Shown in pieces: positions 35,787 through 44,409 of a stretch of 64,000 bases of DNA. The stretch's first letter is position 1; every line of letters starts with the position of its first letter. The DNA is from Streptomyces sparsogenes (lineage in GTDB: Bacteria; Actinomycetota; Actinomycetes; Streptomycetales; Streptomycetaceae), in assembly GCF_001704635.1 (NCBI RefSeq), contig NZ_MAXF01000126.1:1-64000 (forward strand), in the 5' to 3' direction. The notes beneath the pieces were generated by a model. That model was not told the origin of the DNA. It searched no databases and saw nothing but the letters and a program-made list of their open reading frames with translations. The translations under genes and the position numbers were made by a program.

Positions 35787-37154
35787 GTGGCTGACCGTAC
35801 GCCCCCGCTCTCCGTCGACGAGTTGAGGAGACTCGTCGACACCGGAGAGATCGACACCGTCGTCCTCGCCTTCACCGACATGCAGGGCAGACTCCAGGGC
35901 AAGCGGTTCGCGGCCCGATTCTTCCTCGACGAGGCCCTGGAGCACGGCACCGAGGGGTGCAACTACCTCCTCGCCGTCGACGCCGACATGAACACCGTCG
36001 ACGGCTACGCCATGTCCTCCTGGGAGCGCGGCTACGGCGACTTCGCCATGCACGGCGACACCGCCACCCTGCGCCGCACCCCCTGGAACCCCGGCACCGC
36101 CCTCATCACCGCCGACCTGGCCTGGCACGACGGCTCGCCGGTGCTCGCCTCCCCGCGCCAGATCCTGCGCCGCCAGCTCGACCGGCTCGCCGAGCGCGGC
36201 TGGACCGCCTACGCGGGCACCGAGCTGGAGTTCATGGTCTTCAAGGACACCTACGAGCAGGCCTGGGGCGCCGGCTACCGCGGGCTGACCCCCGCCAACC
36301 AGTACAACATCGACTACTCCGTCCTCGGCACCGGACGCGTCGAGCCCCTGCTGCGCCGCATCCGCAACGAGATGGGCGCGGCCGGGATGACCGTCGAGTC
36401 GGCCAAGGGCGAGTGCAACCTCGGCCAGCACGAGATCGCCTTCCGCTACGACGACGCCCTGACCACTTGCGACCAGCACACCGTCTACAAGACCGGCGCC
36501 AAGGAGATCGCCGCCCAGGAGGGCATGGCGCTGACCTTCATGGCCAAGTACGACGAGCGCGAGGGCAACTCCTGTCACATCCACCTCTCCCTCCGCGACG
36601 AGTCGGGCGCCCCCGTGCTCGCCGACGACGACGGCCCGTACGGCATGTCCAAGACGATGCGCCACTTCCTCGCCGGACAGCTCGCCGCGATGCGCGACTT
36701 CACCCTCCTCTACGCGCCGAACATCAACTCCTACAAGCGCTTCCGCCCCGGCTCCTTCGCGCCCACCGCCGTCGCCTGGGGCCCGGACAACCGCACCTGC
36801 GCGCTGCGCGTCATCGGCCACGGCCCCTCCCACCGGCTGGAGAACCGCCTCCCCGGCGGCGACGTCAACCCGTACCTCGCCGTCGCCGGCATGGTCGCGG
36901 CCGGACTGTACGGGATCGAGGAGGAGCTGGAGCTCCCCGAGGTGTGCACCGGAAACGCCTACAACGGCGACGCCGAACACGTCCCGGCCACCCTGCGCGA
37001 CGCCGCCGAGCTGTGGCGGACCAGCCCCATAGCGCGGGCCGCCTTCGGCGAGGAGGTCGTCGAGCACTACCTCAACATGGCGCGTGTCGAGCAGGAGGCC
37101 TACGACACCGCCGTCACGGACTGGGAGCGCTTCCGGTCCTTCGAGCGCATGTGA
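35787..37154 (+). CDS. glnA4: Glutamine-synthetase-like gamma-glutamyl-amine ligase (GlnA4/PuuA type)
   Basis: 455 aa glutamine-synthetase fold. Family motifs seen: YAGTELEFMVF and ESAKGECNLGQHEIAFRY for metal and glutamate binding, GNSCHIHLSL (nucleotide), and NSYKRFRPGSFAP with NRTCALRV. The gene neighbourhood (gamma-glutamyl hydrolase, APC permease, FCD regulator, aldehyde dehydrogenase) fits the gamma-glutamylethanolamide or gamma-glutamylpolyamine synthetases rather than ammonium assimilation. In Streptomyces coelicolor the equivalent gene near pheST/infC is GlnA4, an ethanolamine ligase, and the shared setting supports that name. GTG 35787 follows AGGAGGC. Exact amine preference is inferred. 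Confidence 0.85.
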   Translation: MADRTPPLSVDELRRLVDTGEIDTVVLAFTDMQGRLQGKRFAARFFLDEALEHGTEGCNYLLAVDADMNTVDGYAMSSWERGYGDFAMHGDTATLRRTPWNPGTALITADLAWHDGSPVLASPRQILRRQLDRLAERGWTAYAGTELEFMVFKDTYEQAWGAGYRGLTPANQYNIDYSVLGTGRVEPLLRRIRNEMGAAGMTVESAKGECNLGQHEIAFRYDDALTTCDQHTVYKTGAKEIAAQEGMALTFMAKYDEREGNSCHIHLSLRDESGAPVLADDDGPYGMSKTMRHFLAGQLAAMRDFTLLYAPNINSYKRFRPGSFAPTAVAWGPDNRTCALRVIGHGPSHRLENRLPGGDVNPYLAVAGMVAAGLYGIEEELELPEVCTGNAYNGDAEHVPATLRDAAELWRTSPIARAAFGEEVVEHYLNMARVEQEAYDTAVTDWERFRSFERM

Positions 37155-37165
37155 GGAACCACCCC

Positions 37166-38548
37166 GTGAGCAACGAGCACCCGCACGAGCACCAGGTACT
37201 CAACCCGGCGACCGAAGAGGTCGTCGCCACCGTCCCCGCCGCCGGCCCCGCCGACGTCGACGCCGCCGTCACCCGGGCCGCCCGGGCCCAGGCCGGCTGG
37301 GCCGCCCTGGCACCCGGCGACCGGGCGCGGCTGCTGCGCCGCTTCGCCGCCGCCGTCGACGACCACCTCGAGGAGCTGGCCCTCCTGGAGGTCCGCGAGG
37401 CCGGACACCCCCTCGGCAACGCCCGCTGGGAAGCGGGCAACGTCCGCGACCTGCTGGAGTACGCGGCCGGGGGAGTGGAGCGGCTCGGCGGCAGCCAGAT
37501 CCCCGTCCCCGGCGGACTGAACGTCACCTTCCAGGAGCCGCTCGGCGTCGTCGCCGTCATCGCGCCGTGGAACTTCCCCATGCCGATCGCCGCCTGGGGC
37601 ACCGCCCCCGCCCTGGCGGCCGGCAACGCCGTCCTCCTCAAGCCCGCCGAGACCACCCCGCTCACCGCCCTCCGGCTGGCCGAACTCGCCCTGGAGGCCG
37701 GGCTCCCCGAGGACCTCTTCCAGGTGCTGCCCGGGGCCGGCCCGGTCGCGGGCGAGGCGCTGGTCGAGCACCCCGGCGTGGTCAAGGTGGTCTTCACCGG
37801 GTCCACGGCCGTCGGCAAGCGGATCATGGCCAAGTGCGCGGCGGGCGTGAAGCGCGTGACCCTCGAACTCGGCGGCAAGAGCCCCAACATCGTCTTCGCC
37901 GACGCCGACATCGAACTCGCCGCGCGCTCGGCCCCCGGCTCGTTCCTGGACAACACCGGCCAGGACTGCTGCGCCCGCAGCCGCATCCTGGTCCAGCGCG
38001 GCGTCTACGACCGGTTCATGGAGCTGCTGGAGCCGGCCGTGCGGTCCGTCGTGGTGGGCGACCCGGCCGAGCCGGACACCGCCATGGGCCCGCTGATCTC
38101 CGCCGCCCAGCGCGAGCGCGTGCGGTCCTACGTCACCGAGGACGCGCGCGTCGCGATCCGCGGCGAGGCCCCGGCGGGCAAGGGCTTCTGGTACCCGGCC
38201 ACCGTCCTGGAGGGCGTCGGGCCCACCCACCGCGCCGCCGTGGAGGAGATCTTCGGCCCGGTCGCCGTCGTGCTGCCCTTCGAGGACGAGGCCGACGCCG
38301 TACGCCTGGCCAACGCCACCGAGTACGGCCTGTCCGGCTCCATCTGGACCCGCGACGTGGGCCGCGCGGTGCGCGTCTCGCGGGCCGTGGCCGCCGGGAA
38401 CCTGTCCGTCAACTCGCACAGCAGCGTGCGCTACTGGACCCCGTTCGGGGGCTACAAGCAGTCCGGGCTCGGGCGGGAGCTGGGCCCCGGCGCGCTGGCC
38501 GCCTTCACCGAGACCAAGAACGTCTTCATCAGCACCGAGGAGCAGTGA
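37166..38548 (+). CDS. Aldehyde dehydrogenase of the gamma-glutamyl-amine pathway
   Basis: 460 aa NAD(P)-dependent dehydrogenase. Seen: PWNFPMPIAAWGTAPALAAGN, the NAD loop FTGSTAVGKRI, the catalytic glutamate in LELGGKSPN, and the nucleophile C268 in NTGQDCCARSRI. It would oxidise the gamma-glutamyl aldehyde formed after amine oxidation. GTG 37166 follows GTGAGGAACC, 11 bases after the ligase stop. Its stop and the SDR start are one base apart, so the three + strand genes form an operon. Confidence 0.9.
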   Translation: MSNEHPHEHQVLNPATEEVVATVPAAGPADVDAAVTRAARAQAGWAALAPGDRARLLRRFAAAVDDHLEELALLEVREAGHPLGNARWEAGNVRDLLEYAAGGVERLGGSQIPVPGGLNVTFQEPLGVVAVIAPWNFPMPIAAWGTAPALAAGNAVLLKPAETTPLTALRLAELALEAGLPEDLFQVLPGAGPVAGEALVEHPGVVKVVFTGSTAVGKRIMAKCAAGVKRVTLELGGKSPNIVFADADIELAARSAPGSFLDNTGQDCCARSRILVQRGVYDRFMELLEPAVRSVVVGDPAEPDTAMGPLISAAQRERVRSYVTEDARVAIRGEAPAGKGFWYPATVLEGVGPTHRAAVEEIFGPVAVVLPFEDEADAVRLANATEYGLSGSIWTRDVGRAVRVSRAVAAGNLSVNSHSSVRYWTPFGGYKQSGLGRELGPGALAAFTETKNVFISTEEQ

Positions 38549-38549
38549 C

Positions 38550-39350
38550 ATGACCGAGACCCCCAACACCCCCGAGGCCCCGGTGTGCCGCCGCCTGGTG
38601 GGCCGTACCGCCGTCATCACCGGCGCGGGCAGCGGCATCGGCCTGGCCACCGCGCGCCGCCTGGCCGCCGAGGGCGCGCGGGTCGTGTGCGCCGACATCG
38701 ACGAGAGCGCGGGCAAGGCCGCCGCCGACGAGGTCGGCGGGCTGTACGTCCGGGTGGACGTCACCGACCCCGAGCAGGTCGAGGCGCTGTTCAGGACCGC
38801 GTACGACACCTATGGCTCGGTCGACATCGCCTTCAACAACGCGGGCATCTCGCCGCCCGACGACGACTCGATCCTCATCACCGGGCTGGACGCCTGGAAG
38901 CGGGTCCAGGAGGTCAACCTCACCTCCGTCTACCTGTGCTGCAAGGCCGCGCTCCCCTACATGCAGCGGCAGGGCAGGGGGTCGATCATCAACACGGCCT
39001 CCTTCGTGGCCGTCATGGGCGCCGCGACCTCGCAGATCAGCTACACGGCGTCCAAGGGCGGGGTGCTGGCCATGTCGCGCGAGCTGGGCGTGCAGTTCGC
39101 CCGCGAGGGCATCCGGGTCAACGCGCTGTGCCCCGGGCCGGTCAACACCCCGCTGCTGAAGGAGCTGTTCGCCAAGGACCCCGAGCGCGCCGCCCGCCGC
39201 CTGGTGCACGTGCCGGTGGGGCGCTTCGCCGAGCCGGAGGAGATCGCGGCCGCGGTCGCCTTCCTCGCCAGCGACGACTCCTCCTTCGTCAACGCGGCGG
39301 AGTTCCTCGTGGACGGCGGTATCGCGGGGGCGTACGTCACCCCGGTGTGA
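38550..39350 (+). CDS. Short-chain dehydrogenase/reductase
   Basis: 266 aa classical SDR. The NAD(P) motif is TGAGSGIGLATARRL near residue 26, NNAG is at FNNAGISPP, and the catalytic tyrosine and lysine are Y165 and K169 (SYTASKGG). The residue after strand 2 is Asp (CADID), indicating NAD preference. It begins one base after the aldehyde dehydrogenase stop. The role in amine use is not obvious; it may interconvert an alcohol/ketone side product or an aldehyde. Confidence 0.88.
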   Translation: MTETPNTPEAPVCRRLVGRTAVITGAGSGIGLATARRLAAEGARVVCADIDESAGKAAADEVGGLYVRVDVTDPEQVEALFRTAYDTYGSVDIAFNNAGISPPDDDSILITGLDAWKRVQEVNLTSVYLCCKAALPYMQRQGRGSIINTASFVAVMGAATSQISYTASKGGVLAMSRELGVQFAREGIRVNALCPGPVNTPLLKELFAKDPERAARRLVHVPVGRFAEPEEIAAAVAFLASDDSSFVNAAEFLVDGGIAGAYVTPV

Positions 39351-39418
39351 CCGGGCGGGCGGGGGCCGGCCAGGCAGGGGCGGTGTACGGGGACGACGTG
39401 TGGTCATAAGGTGACGCC

Positions 39419-40420
39419 GTGAGCATGACGACACCCCCGGGCTGGTACCCGGACCCCGGCTACACCGGCCCCGGCCCCGCCCCTGAACGCTGGTGGGACG
39501 GGTTCGCCTGGACCGAGCACACCCGTGAGGCCCCGGGGCCGACGAGCCAGACGTTCGGCCCGCCCGTCCCCGTCTACCCGCCGGGGGAGCCCGGCGGCCC
39601 GGCGGGGCGGGGCCGCGGCCCGAAGATCGCGGCGGCCGTCGTCGTGGCGGCCGTCGTGGCCGCCGCCATCGCGGGCGGCGTCGCGCTGCTGGGCGACGAC
39701 GGCGGGTCCGGCGACGGCGGCGACCGGGCCAAGCCCCGGCCGACCGCCACCGCGCCCGCTCCGGACGGGGACGACGGCGGAAGCGGCGACGGGGGCGGCT
39801 TCGGCGGCGACGACGGCGCCTCGCCGACCGGCCCCTCCGAGACCCCCAGCGCCCCCGCGCCCACCGACGACCCGACCGTCGCCGAGGACGCCCTGAACGG
39901 CATCGGCCTGCCGGTCCCGGACGGCTGGGAGGAGACCCGCAGCAGCTCGGGCGGCGCGGGCATCACCACCGAGGACCGCTACCCCTGCCCCAACGACCCG
40001 GGCAGCCAGTGCCTGCGCGGCGGTGTCTTCTCCATGCCGGCGTCGGGCTACAAGGCCAAGACCGCCAAGGGCATCGCCAAGGAGGACATCGAGCAGGCCG
40101 CCGAGAGCTCCTACGGCACCAACCCGCAGAACAAGCGGGAGTCGTACGGCGGGATCACCTCGCACAAGCAGCTCAAGTCGGAGGCGGTCACCGTCGCCGG
40201 GCAGAAGGGCTACCTGGTGCGCTGGAAGGTGATCACGGAGAAGGGCCCGGACGGCTATGTCCAGACGGTGGCCTTCCCGTCCCCCCTCCTGCACGACACC
40301 ATGGTCGTGGTGCGCTTCGGCTTCGACGTCAGCGACAAGGCGCCGACGCTGTCCGAGATGGACAAGATCGTGAAGGGGATCAAGGCGCTCGGCGACAACG
40401 GCGACGGCCAGTCCGTCTGA
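39419..40420 (+). CDS. DUF2510 membrane protein with extracytoplasmic domain
   Basis: 333 aa. The N-terminal DUF2510 motif (PPGWYPDPGY...RWWDGFAWTEHTR) is followed by a Pro-rich linker, one membrane helix (AAAVVVAAVVAAAIAGGVALL, about residues 70-90), a Gly/Asp/Thr low-complexity linker and a C-terminal domain of about 170 residues with two cysteines (RYPCPNDPGSQCLRGG). The topology suggests an outward-facing C-terminal domain, function unknown. GTG 39419 is used; ATG 39425 is equally possible. Confidence 0.85.
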   Translation: MSMTTPPGWYPDPGYTGPGPAPERWWDGFAWTEHTREAPGPTSQTFGPPVPVYPPGEPGGPAGRGRGPKIAAAVVVAAVVAAAIAGGVALLGDDGGSGDGGDRAKPRPTATAPAPDGDDGGSGDGGGFGGDDGASPTGPSETPSAPAPTDDPTVAEDALNGIGLPVPDGWEETRSSSGGAGITTEDRYPCPNDPGSQCLRGGVFSMPASGYKAKTAKGIAKEDIEQAAESSYGTNPQNKRESYGGITSHKQLKSEAVTVAGQKGYLVRWKVITEKGPDGYVQTVAFPSPLLHDTMVVVRFGFDVSDKAPTLSEMDKIVKGIKALGDNGDGQSV

Positions 40421-40487
40421 GCCCGGCGGCCGCGCGTACCGTCCGGCCCGCGTTCGCGCTCATGGGGAGGGACTCACGGGTACGAGC

Positions 40488-41696
40488 TCACAGGTACGTG
40501 CGGCCCTCGCCCCGGTAGGTGGGCACCGAGTCCACCGCCCGGTCGCCGTCGACCAGATGCAGCACCTCGAAGCGCTCGCACAGCTCCCCGGCCTTGGCGT
40601 GCCGGAACCACACCTTGTCGCCGATCAGCAGGTCGTCCGCGGGCGAGCCCAGCAGCGGGGTCTGCACCTCGCCCGGGCCCTCCATCGGGTCGTAGGCCAG
40701 CCCCTGCGGCAGATACGGCACCGGCAGCCGGTCCCGGCCCGCCGCGCCCGAGGCCGGATAGCCGCCGCCGAGCACCGTCACCACGCCCACGCCCGGCCGG
40801 CGCACCACCGGCTGGGCGAAGAGGGCCGCCGGGCGGCCGCGGAAGGACGTGTAGTGGTCGAACAGCCCCGGCTGGTAGAGCCCGGACCCGGCGGCGATCT
40901 CGGTCACCGCGTCCTCGGCGGCGGTGTGCTGCACGCTGCCCGTGCCGCCCCCGTTCACGAACTCCAGGTCCGCCACCGCCCGCACGGCCCGCACCGCCGC
41001 CGCCCGGCGCCCGGCCAGCTCCCGGCGCGCGGCGGACTGCATCAGCCGGATCGCGCGGGACCGCAGCGGCCGCCCGGCCACCGAGTCGCCCACGCCCGCC
41101 ACATGGCCCTCGTAGCCCATCAGCCCGACCACGCGGAAGCCCGGGCGGCGCTGGACCGCCTCCGCCAGCTCCGCCAGCCGGGCCGGGTCGCGCAGCGGCG
41201 AGCGCAGCGCGCCGATCCGCACCCGGCCGCCGAGCAGCCGCAGGGAGGTGTCCAACTCCAGACAGACCCGGACCTCTTCGGAGCCCGCGCGAACACTCTC
41301 GATCAGCTCGATCTGGCTCATGTCGTCCACCATCACCGTCACGGCGGCCGCGAGCCCGGGATCGCCGGTCAGCGTCGCGAACCCCTCCCGGTCGGCGGAC
41401 GGATAGGCGAGCAGGACGTCCTCGTACCCCTCGCGCGCCAGCCACAGCGACTCGGCGAGCGTGAAGCTCATGACCCCGGCGAAGCCCTCCTTGGCCAGCG
41501 CCCGGTCCAACAGCGCGCGGCACCGCACCGACTTGCTCGCCACCCGGATCGGCTTGCCGTTCGCCCGCCGCACCAGGCCCCGGGCGTTGTCGTCGAAGGC
41601 CCGCAGATCGACGATCGCCAGCGGCGCCTCGAGATGGGCGGTGGCCCGGTCGTACCGGGCGCGGTCGGCGGAGAGGGCAGCGGGATGCGCGGACAT
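40488..41696 (-). CDS. Alanine-racemase-fold PLP enzyme (amino acid deaminase/aldolase type)
   Basis: 402 aa fold type III PLP protein, annotated in relatives as amino acid deaminase/aldolase. The PLP lysine is K55 in RVASKSVRCR; the barrel continues through VRVCLELDTSLRLLGGRVRIGALRSP. The C-terminal D-serine-dehydratase-like domain has the zinc-type pattern GDKVWFRHAKAGELCERF. Substrate is likely a D-amino acid or D-threonine-like compound but cannot be fixed. The gene stands alone, divergent from the membrane-protease pair. Confidence 0.82.
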   Translation of the reverse strand: MSAHPAALSADRARYDRATAHLEAPLAIVDLRAFDDNARGLVRRANGKPIRVASKSVRCRALLDRALAKEGFAGVMSFTLAESLWLAREGYEDVLLAYPSADREGFATLTGDPGLAAAVTVMVDDMSQIELIESVRAGSEEVRVCLELDTSLRLLGGRVRIGALRSPLRDPARLAELAEAVQRRPGFRVVGLMGYEGHVAGVGDSVAGRPLRSRAIRLMQSAARRELAGRRAAAVRAVRAVADLEFVNGGGTGSVQHTAAEDAVTEIAAGSGLYQPGLFDHYTSFRGRPAALFAQPVVRRPGVGVVTVLGGGYPASGAAGRDRLPVPYLPQGLAYDPMEGPGEVQTPLLGSPADDLLIGDKVWFRHAKAGELCERFEVLHLVDGDRAVDSVPTYRGEGRTYL

Positions 41697-41908
41697 GGGC
41701 GAAGCTTGCCAGACGGCCGTTACCACCGGGTAGAGGGCAGCCGGTGCGGATGGCGCCCGGCGACCCGTAAAGTGTCGCGCACACCACGACCGGCAGGTCA
41801 GCGGCGTGATGTCCGCATACCGTCCCGCCTGTCCGAAAGGCCGACGGGAGGGCGCGCGGCCGGGTGCGATCAGATGAACACGTCTTCCGAGGGTGCGAGG
41901 GGGTGCAG

Positions 41909-43075
41909 GTGAGCACCGAAGCGGAACAGACACACATCCCCCGCATCCCCCCGCCCCGCCCCGCCCACCCGCCGCACACCGCGCCCCCGCCGCGCCCCGC
42001 GGCGCCCCCGGGCGCCGCCGCCAAGGCCGCGCCGCCGATCGACCCGGACACCCCGATCCTGGGCGTGCCGCTGCGGACGCCGCGCGCGAATCCGGGCGCC
42101 GGCGCGGGCATATCGCGGGCGCGCCCCACCGGCCTCCCCCCGCGCTCCGCCACCGCGCCGCCCGCAGCCCCGCGCCCCGCCACCGCGCCGCCCGCAGCCC
42201 CGGCCCCGCGCGGCCCCCAGCCCGCCGGATTCGGCCCCTGGCGCCGCCCCGACCCGGCCCCGGCTTACGACCCGTACGACAGCACGGGCCCGCGAGACAG
42301 CACCGGCTCCCGGGGGACGGCCGGCCGGCGCGGCCCCGGCCGGGTCGCGGCCGCCGCCGCGTGCCTGGTCCTCGGCCTCGGACTGCTCGGCGGCGCGGCG
42401 GCCGGATCCTGGCTGACCGGCGACTCCGGCTCCCGCCCGGCGGCCGCGGACGGCTACGCACGGGCCCGCACCGCCTGGCACAGCGTCCCCGTCGACGACC
42501 TCTTCCCGCGCACCCTGCGCGGCCACGGCCCCGGCGGCGCCGACCGCACCTGGACCCGGATCGCGGTCGCCCCGGACAGCAGCTGCGGCGGCGCCTTCGA
42601 CCCGCTGCTCGCCAAGGCCCTGTCCCCGGTGGGCTGCAAGCGACTGCTGCGTGCCACCTACACGGACGCGACCAGCACCAGCGTGACCACCGTCGGCCTG
42701 CTGGTGGCCAAGGCCGGGCCCGGGACCATGCGCGGGCTCAGCGAGCGGTTCGACTCCGAGGGGCTCGGCGAACGCGCCGACCTGATGCCCCGCCCGTACG
42801 CGGCGAAGGGCACCGCCGCCGCCGACTTCGGCGACGCCCAGCGCGCCAGCTGGCGGATCAAGGTCCTGACCGACGCCCCGGCCGTCGTGTACACCGTGAC
42901 CGGCTTCGCCGACGGCCGGAAGGTCACCGCCCCGCAGCCGGCCGGCGAGGCCACCCGCCGCGGCGCCACGACGGCCCCGGCCCAGGCGGGCCTCGGCCAC
43001 GACGCGCGCGGCATCGCCGACGAGATCGAGCGCGCCTTCCACCGCGCCCTGGCCAAGACGGAGGCCCCGCGATGA
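41909..43075 (+). CDS. Proline-rich single-pass membrane protein paired with mycosin-like protease
   Basis: 388 aa. The first 150 residues are Pro/Ala-rich, including a 30-base DNA repeat that gives ATAPPAAPRP twice and a DSTGPRDSTGSRGTAGRRG stretch. One membrane helix (VAAAAACLVLGLGLLGGAAAG) follows, then a C-terminal extracytoplasmic domain of about 190 residues with two cysteines (SSCGGAFDP, VGCKRLL). Its stop overlaps the protease start (ATGA), so the two are co-made. The pairing suggests a substrate, partner or regulator of the protease. GTG 41909 was chosen; an in-frame ATG 45 bases upstream is less likely. Confidence 0.8.
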   Translation: MSTEAEQTHIPRIPPPRPAHPPHTAPPPRPAAPPGAAAKAAPPIDPDTPILGVPLRTPRANPGAGAGISRARPTGLPPRSATAPPAAPRPATAPPAAPAPRGPQPAGFGPWRRPDPAPAYDPYDSTGPRDSTGSRGTAGRRGPGRVAAAAACLVLGLGLLGGAAAGSWLTGDSGSRPAAADGYARARTAWHSVPVDDLFPRTLRGHGPGGADRTWTRIAVAPDSSCGGAFDPLLAKALSPVGCKRLLRATYTDATSTSVTTVGLLVAKAGPGTMRGLSERFDSEGLGERADLMPRPYAAKGTAAADFGDAQRASWRIKVLTDAPAVVYTVTGFADGRKVTAPQPAGEATRRGATTAPAQAGLGHDARGIADEIERAFHRALAKTEAPR

Positions 43076-44301
43076 CCCGGTGCCGGCGGCTGTGGCGCAC
43101 CCTGGGGGCCGGTCTCGCCGCGGCGGGGCTGGCCCTGCTGCCCGCCGTACCCGCCCAGGCGGACGGCATACAGGCGCAGGAGTGGGCGCTGGACGCCATC
43201 CACGCCCCGACCGCCTGGCGGACGACCAAGGGCGCGGGCGTCACGGTCGCCGTGCTCGACACGGGGGTGGACGACCGGCACCCCGACCTCGCGGGCCAGG
43301 TGCTCCCGGGCAAGGACCTGATCGGCTTCGGCGCCGGGCGCGGCGACGCCGCCTGGGCCGGACACGGCACCGCGATGGCCGGGATCATCGCGGGCCACGG
43401 CCACGGCGCCGCCGGCGGCGACGGGGTGGTGGGCGTGGCCCCCGAGGCCAGGATCCTGCCGGTGCGGGTGATCCTCGAAGAGGACGACCCGGCTCGCAAG
43501 AAGGCCCGCAAGGAACGCGGCGGCGCGCTGGCGAACGGCATCCGCTGGGCGGCCGACCACGGCGCCGACGTGATCAACATGTCGCTGGGCGACGACAGCG
43601 AGTCCGCGCACCCCGAGCCCGCCGAGGACGCCGCCGTGCAGTACGCGCTGCGCAAGGGCGTGGTCGTGGTGGCCTCGGCGGGCAACGGCGGCAAGGAAGG
43701 CGACCGGGCCTCCTACCCGGCCGCCTACCCCGGGGTGATCGCCGTGACCGCCGTGGACCGCTACGGCTCACGCGCCTCCTTCTCCACTCGCCGCTGGTAC
43801 GCCACGGTCTGCGCGCCCGGCGTCGATGTCGTCATCGCCGACCCCGACCGGCGCTACTACGCGGGCTGGGGGACCAGCGCCGCCGCCGCGTTCGTCTCGG
43901 GGGCGGCCGCGCTCGTCCGCGCCGCCCACCCCGAGCTGAGCCCCCTCCAGATCCGGCAGCTGCTCACCGAGACCGCCCAGGACCGCCCGAAGGGCGGCCG
44001 CAGCGACGAGCTCGGCGCGGGCCTGGTGGACCCGGCGGCGGCGATCAAGGCGGGGGAGAAGCTGAAGCCCCGGGCGCAGCGGCCCGCCGTGGGCGCCTCC
44101 CCGCAGCGCTACTTCGGCCCGGGCCCGCAGCGCGCCTCCGCGGCCGGCGGCGACGACGGCGGCCCGAACCGCCTGGCCCTCACCGCCGCCTTCGCCGGCG
44201 CCGGCCTGCTGGCCGCCGCGGTGACGCTGTGGCGCGGCGCGGGGCCGCTCCGCGCGCCGGCGTTCCTCCGGCCCCGGCGCGGCCGCCCGTTCGGCGACTG
44301 A
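43072..44301 (+). CDS. Secreted, membrane-anchored subtilisin-like protease (mycosin-like)
   Basis: 409 aa S8 protease. Signal peptide MTRCRRLWRTLGAGLAAAGL with cleavage near AQA; the catalytic triad is D63 (AVLDTGVDDRHPDL), H98 (GHGTAMAGIIAG) and S269 (WGTSAAAAFVSGA), with SAGNGG for the oxyanion Asn. A C-terminal membrane helix (ALTAAFAGAGLLAAAVTLW) and a short basic tail anchor it. This architecture is that of type VII secretion mycosins (MycP), but no EccC, EccD or WXG100 genes are adjacent. Immediately after the stop codon, in the same frame, lies an 18-base repeat tract. Confidence 0.9.
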   Translation: MTRCRRLWRTLGAGLAAAGLALLPAVPAQADGIQAQEWALDAIHAPTAWRTTKGAGVTVAVLDTGVDDRHPDLAGQVLPGKDLIGFGAGRGDAAWAGHGTAMAGIIAGHGHGAAGGDGVVGVAPEARILPVRVILEEDDPARKKARKERGGALANGIRWAADHGADVINMSLGDDSESAHPEPAEDAAVQYALRKGVVVVASAGNGGKEGDRASYPAAYPGVIAVTAVDRYGSRASFSTRRWYATVCAPGVDVVIADPDRRYYAGWGTSAAAAFVSGAAALVRAAHPELSPLQIRQLLTETAQDRPKGGRSDELGAGLVDPAAAIKAGEKLKPRAQRPAVGASPQRYFGPGPQRASAAGGDDGGPNRLALTAAFAGAGLLAAAVTLWRGAGPLRAPAFLRPRRGRPFGD

Positions 44302-44409
44302 CCCGAGCCCCAAGAAGCGCCCGGGCCTCAGGAAGTGCCCGCGCCTCAGGAACTGCCCGGGCATCAGGAGGTGCCCGGGCCTCAAGAACTGCCCGCGCCT
44401 CAGGAAAGG
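44302..44409. repeat. Six tandem 18-base repeats after the protease stop
   Basis: Six units of 18 bases (for example CCCGGGCCTCAGGAAGTG) run from the base after the protease stop to the stop region of the convergent beta-lactamase-like gene. In the protease frame each unit would encode P-(E/G/A)-(P/H)-Q-E-(A/V/L), so a proline/glutamate hexapeptide repeat sits directly behind the single TGA. Units differ by 1-5 bases. Confidence 0.85.

Noticed and set aside
44302..44409. CRISPR-like array
   Set aside because: Repeats are contiguous 18-base units without spacers.
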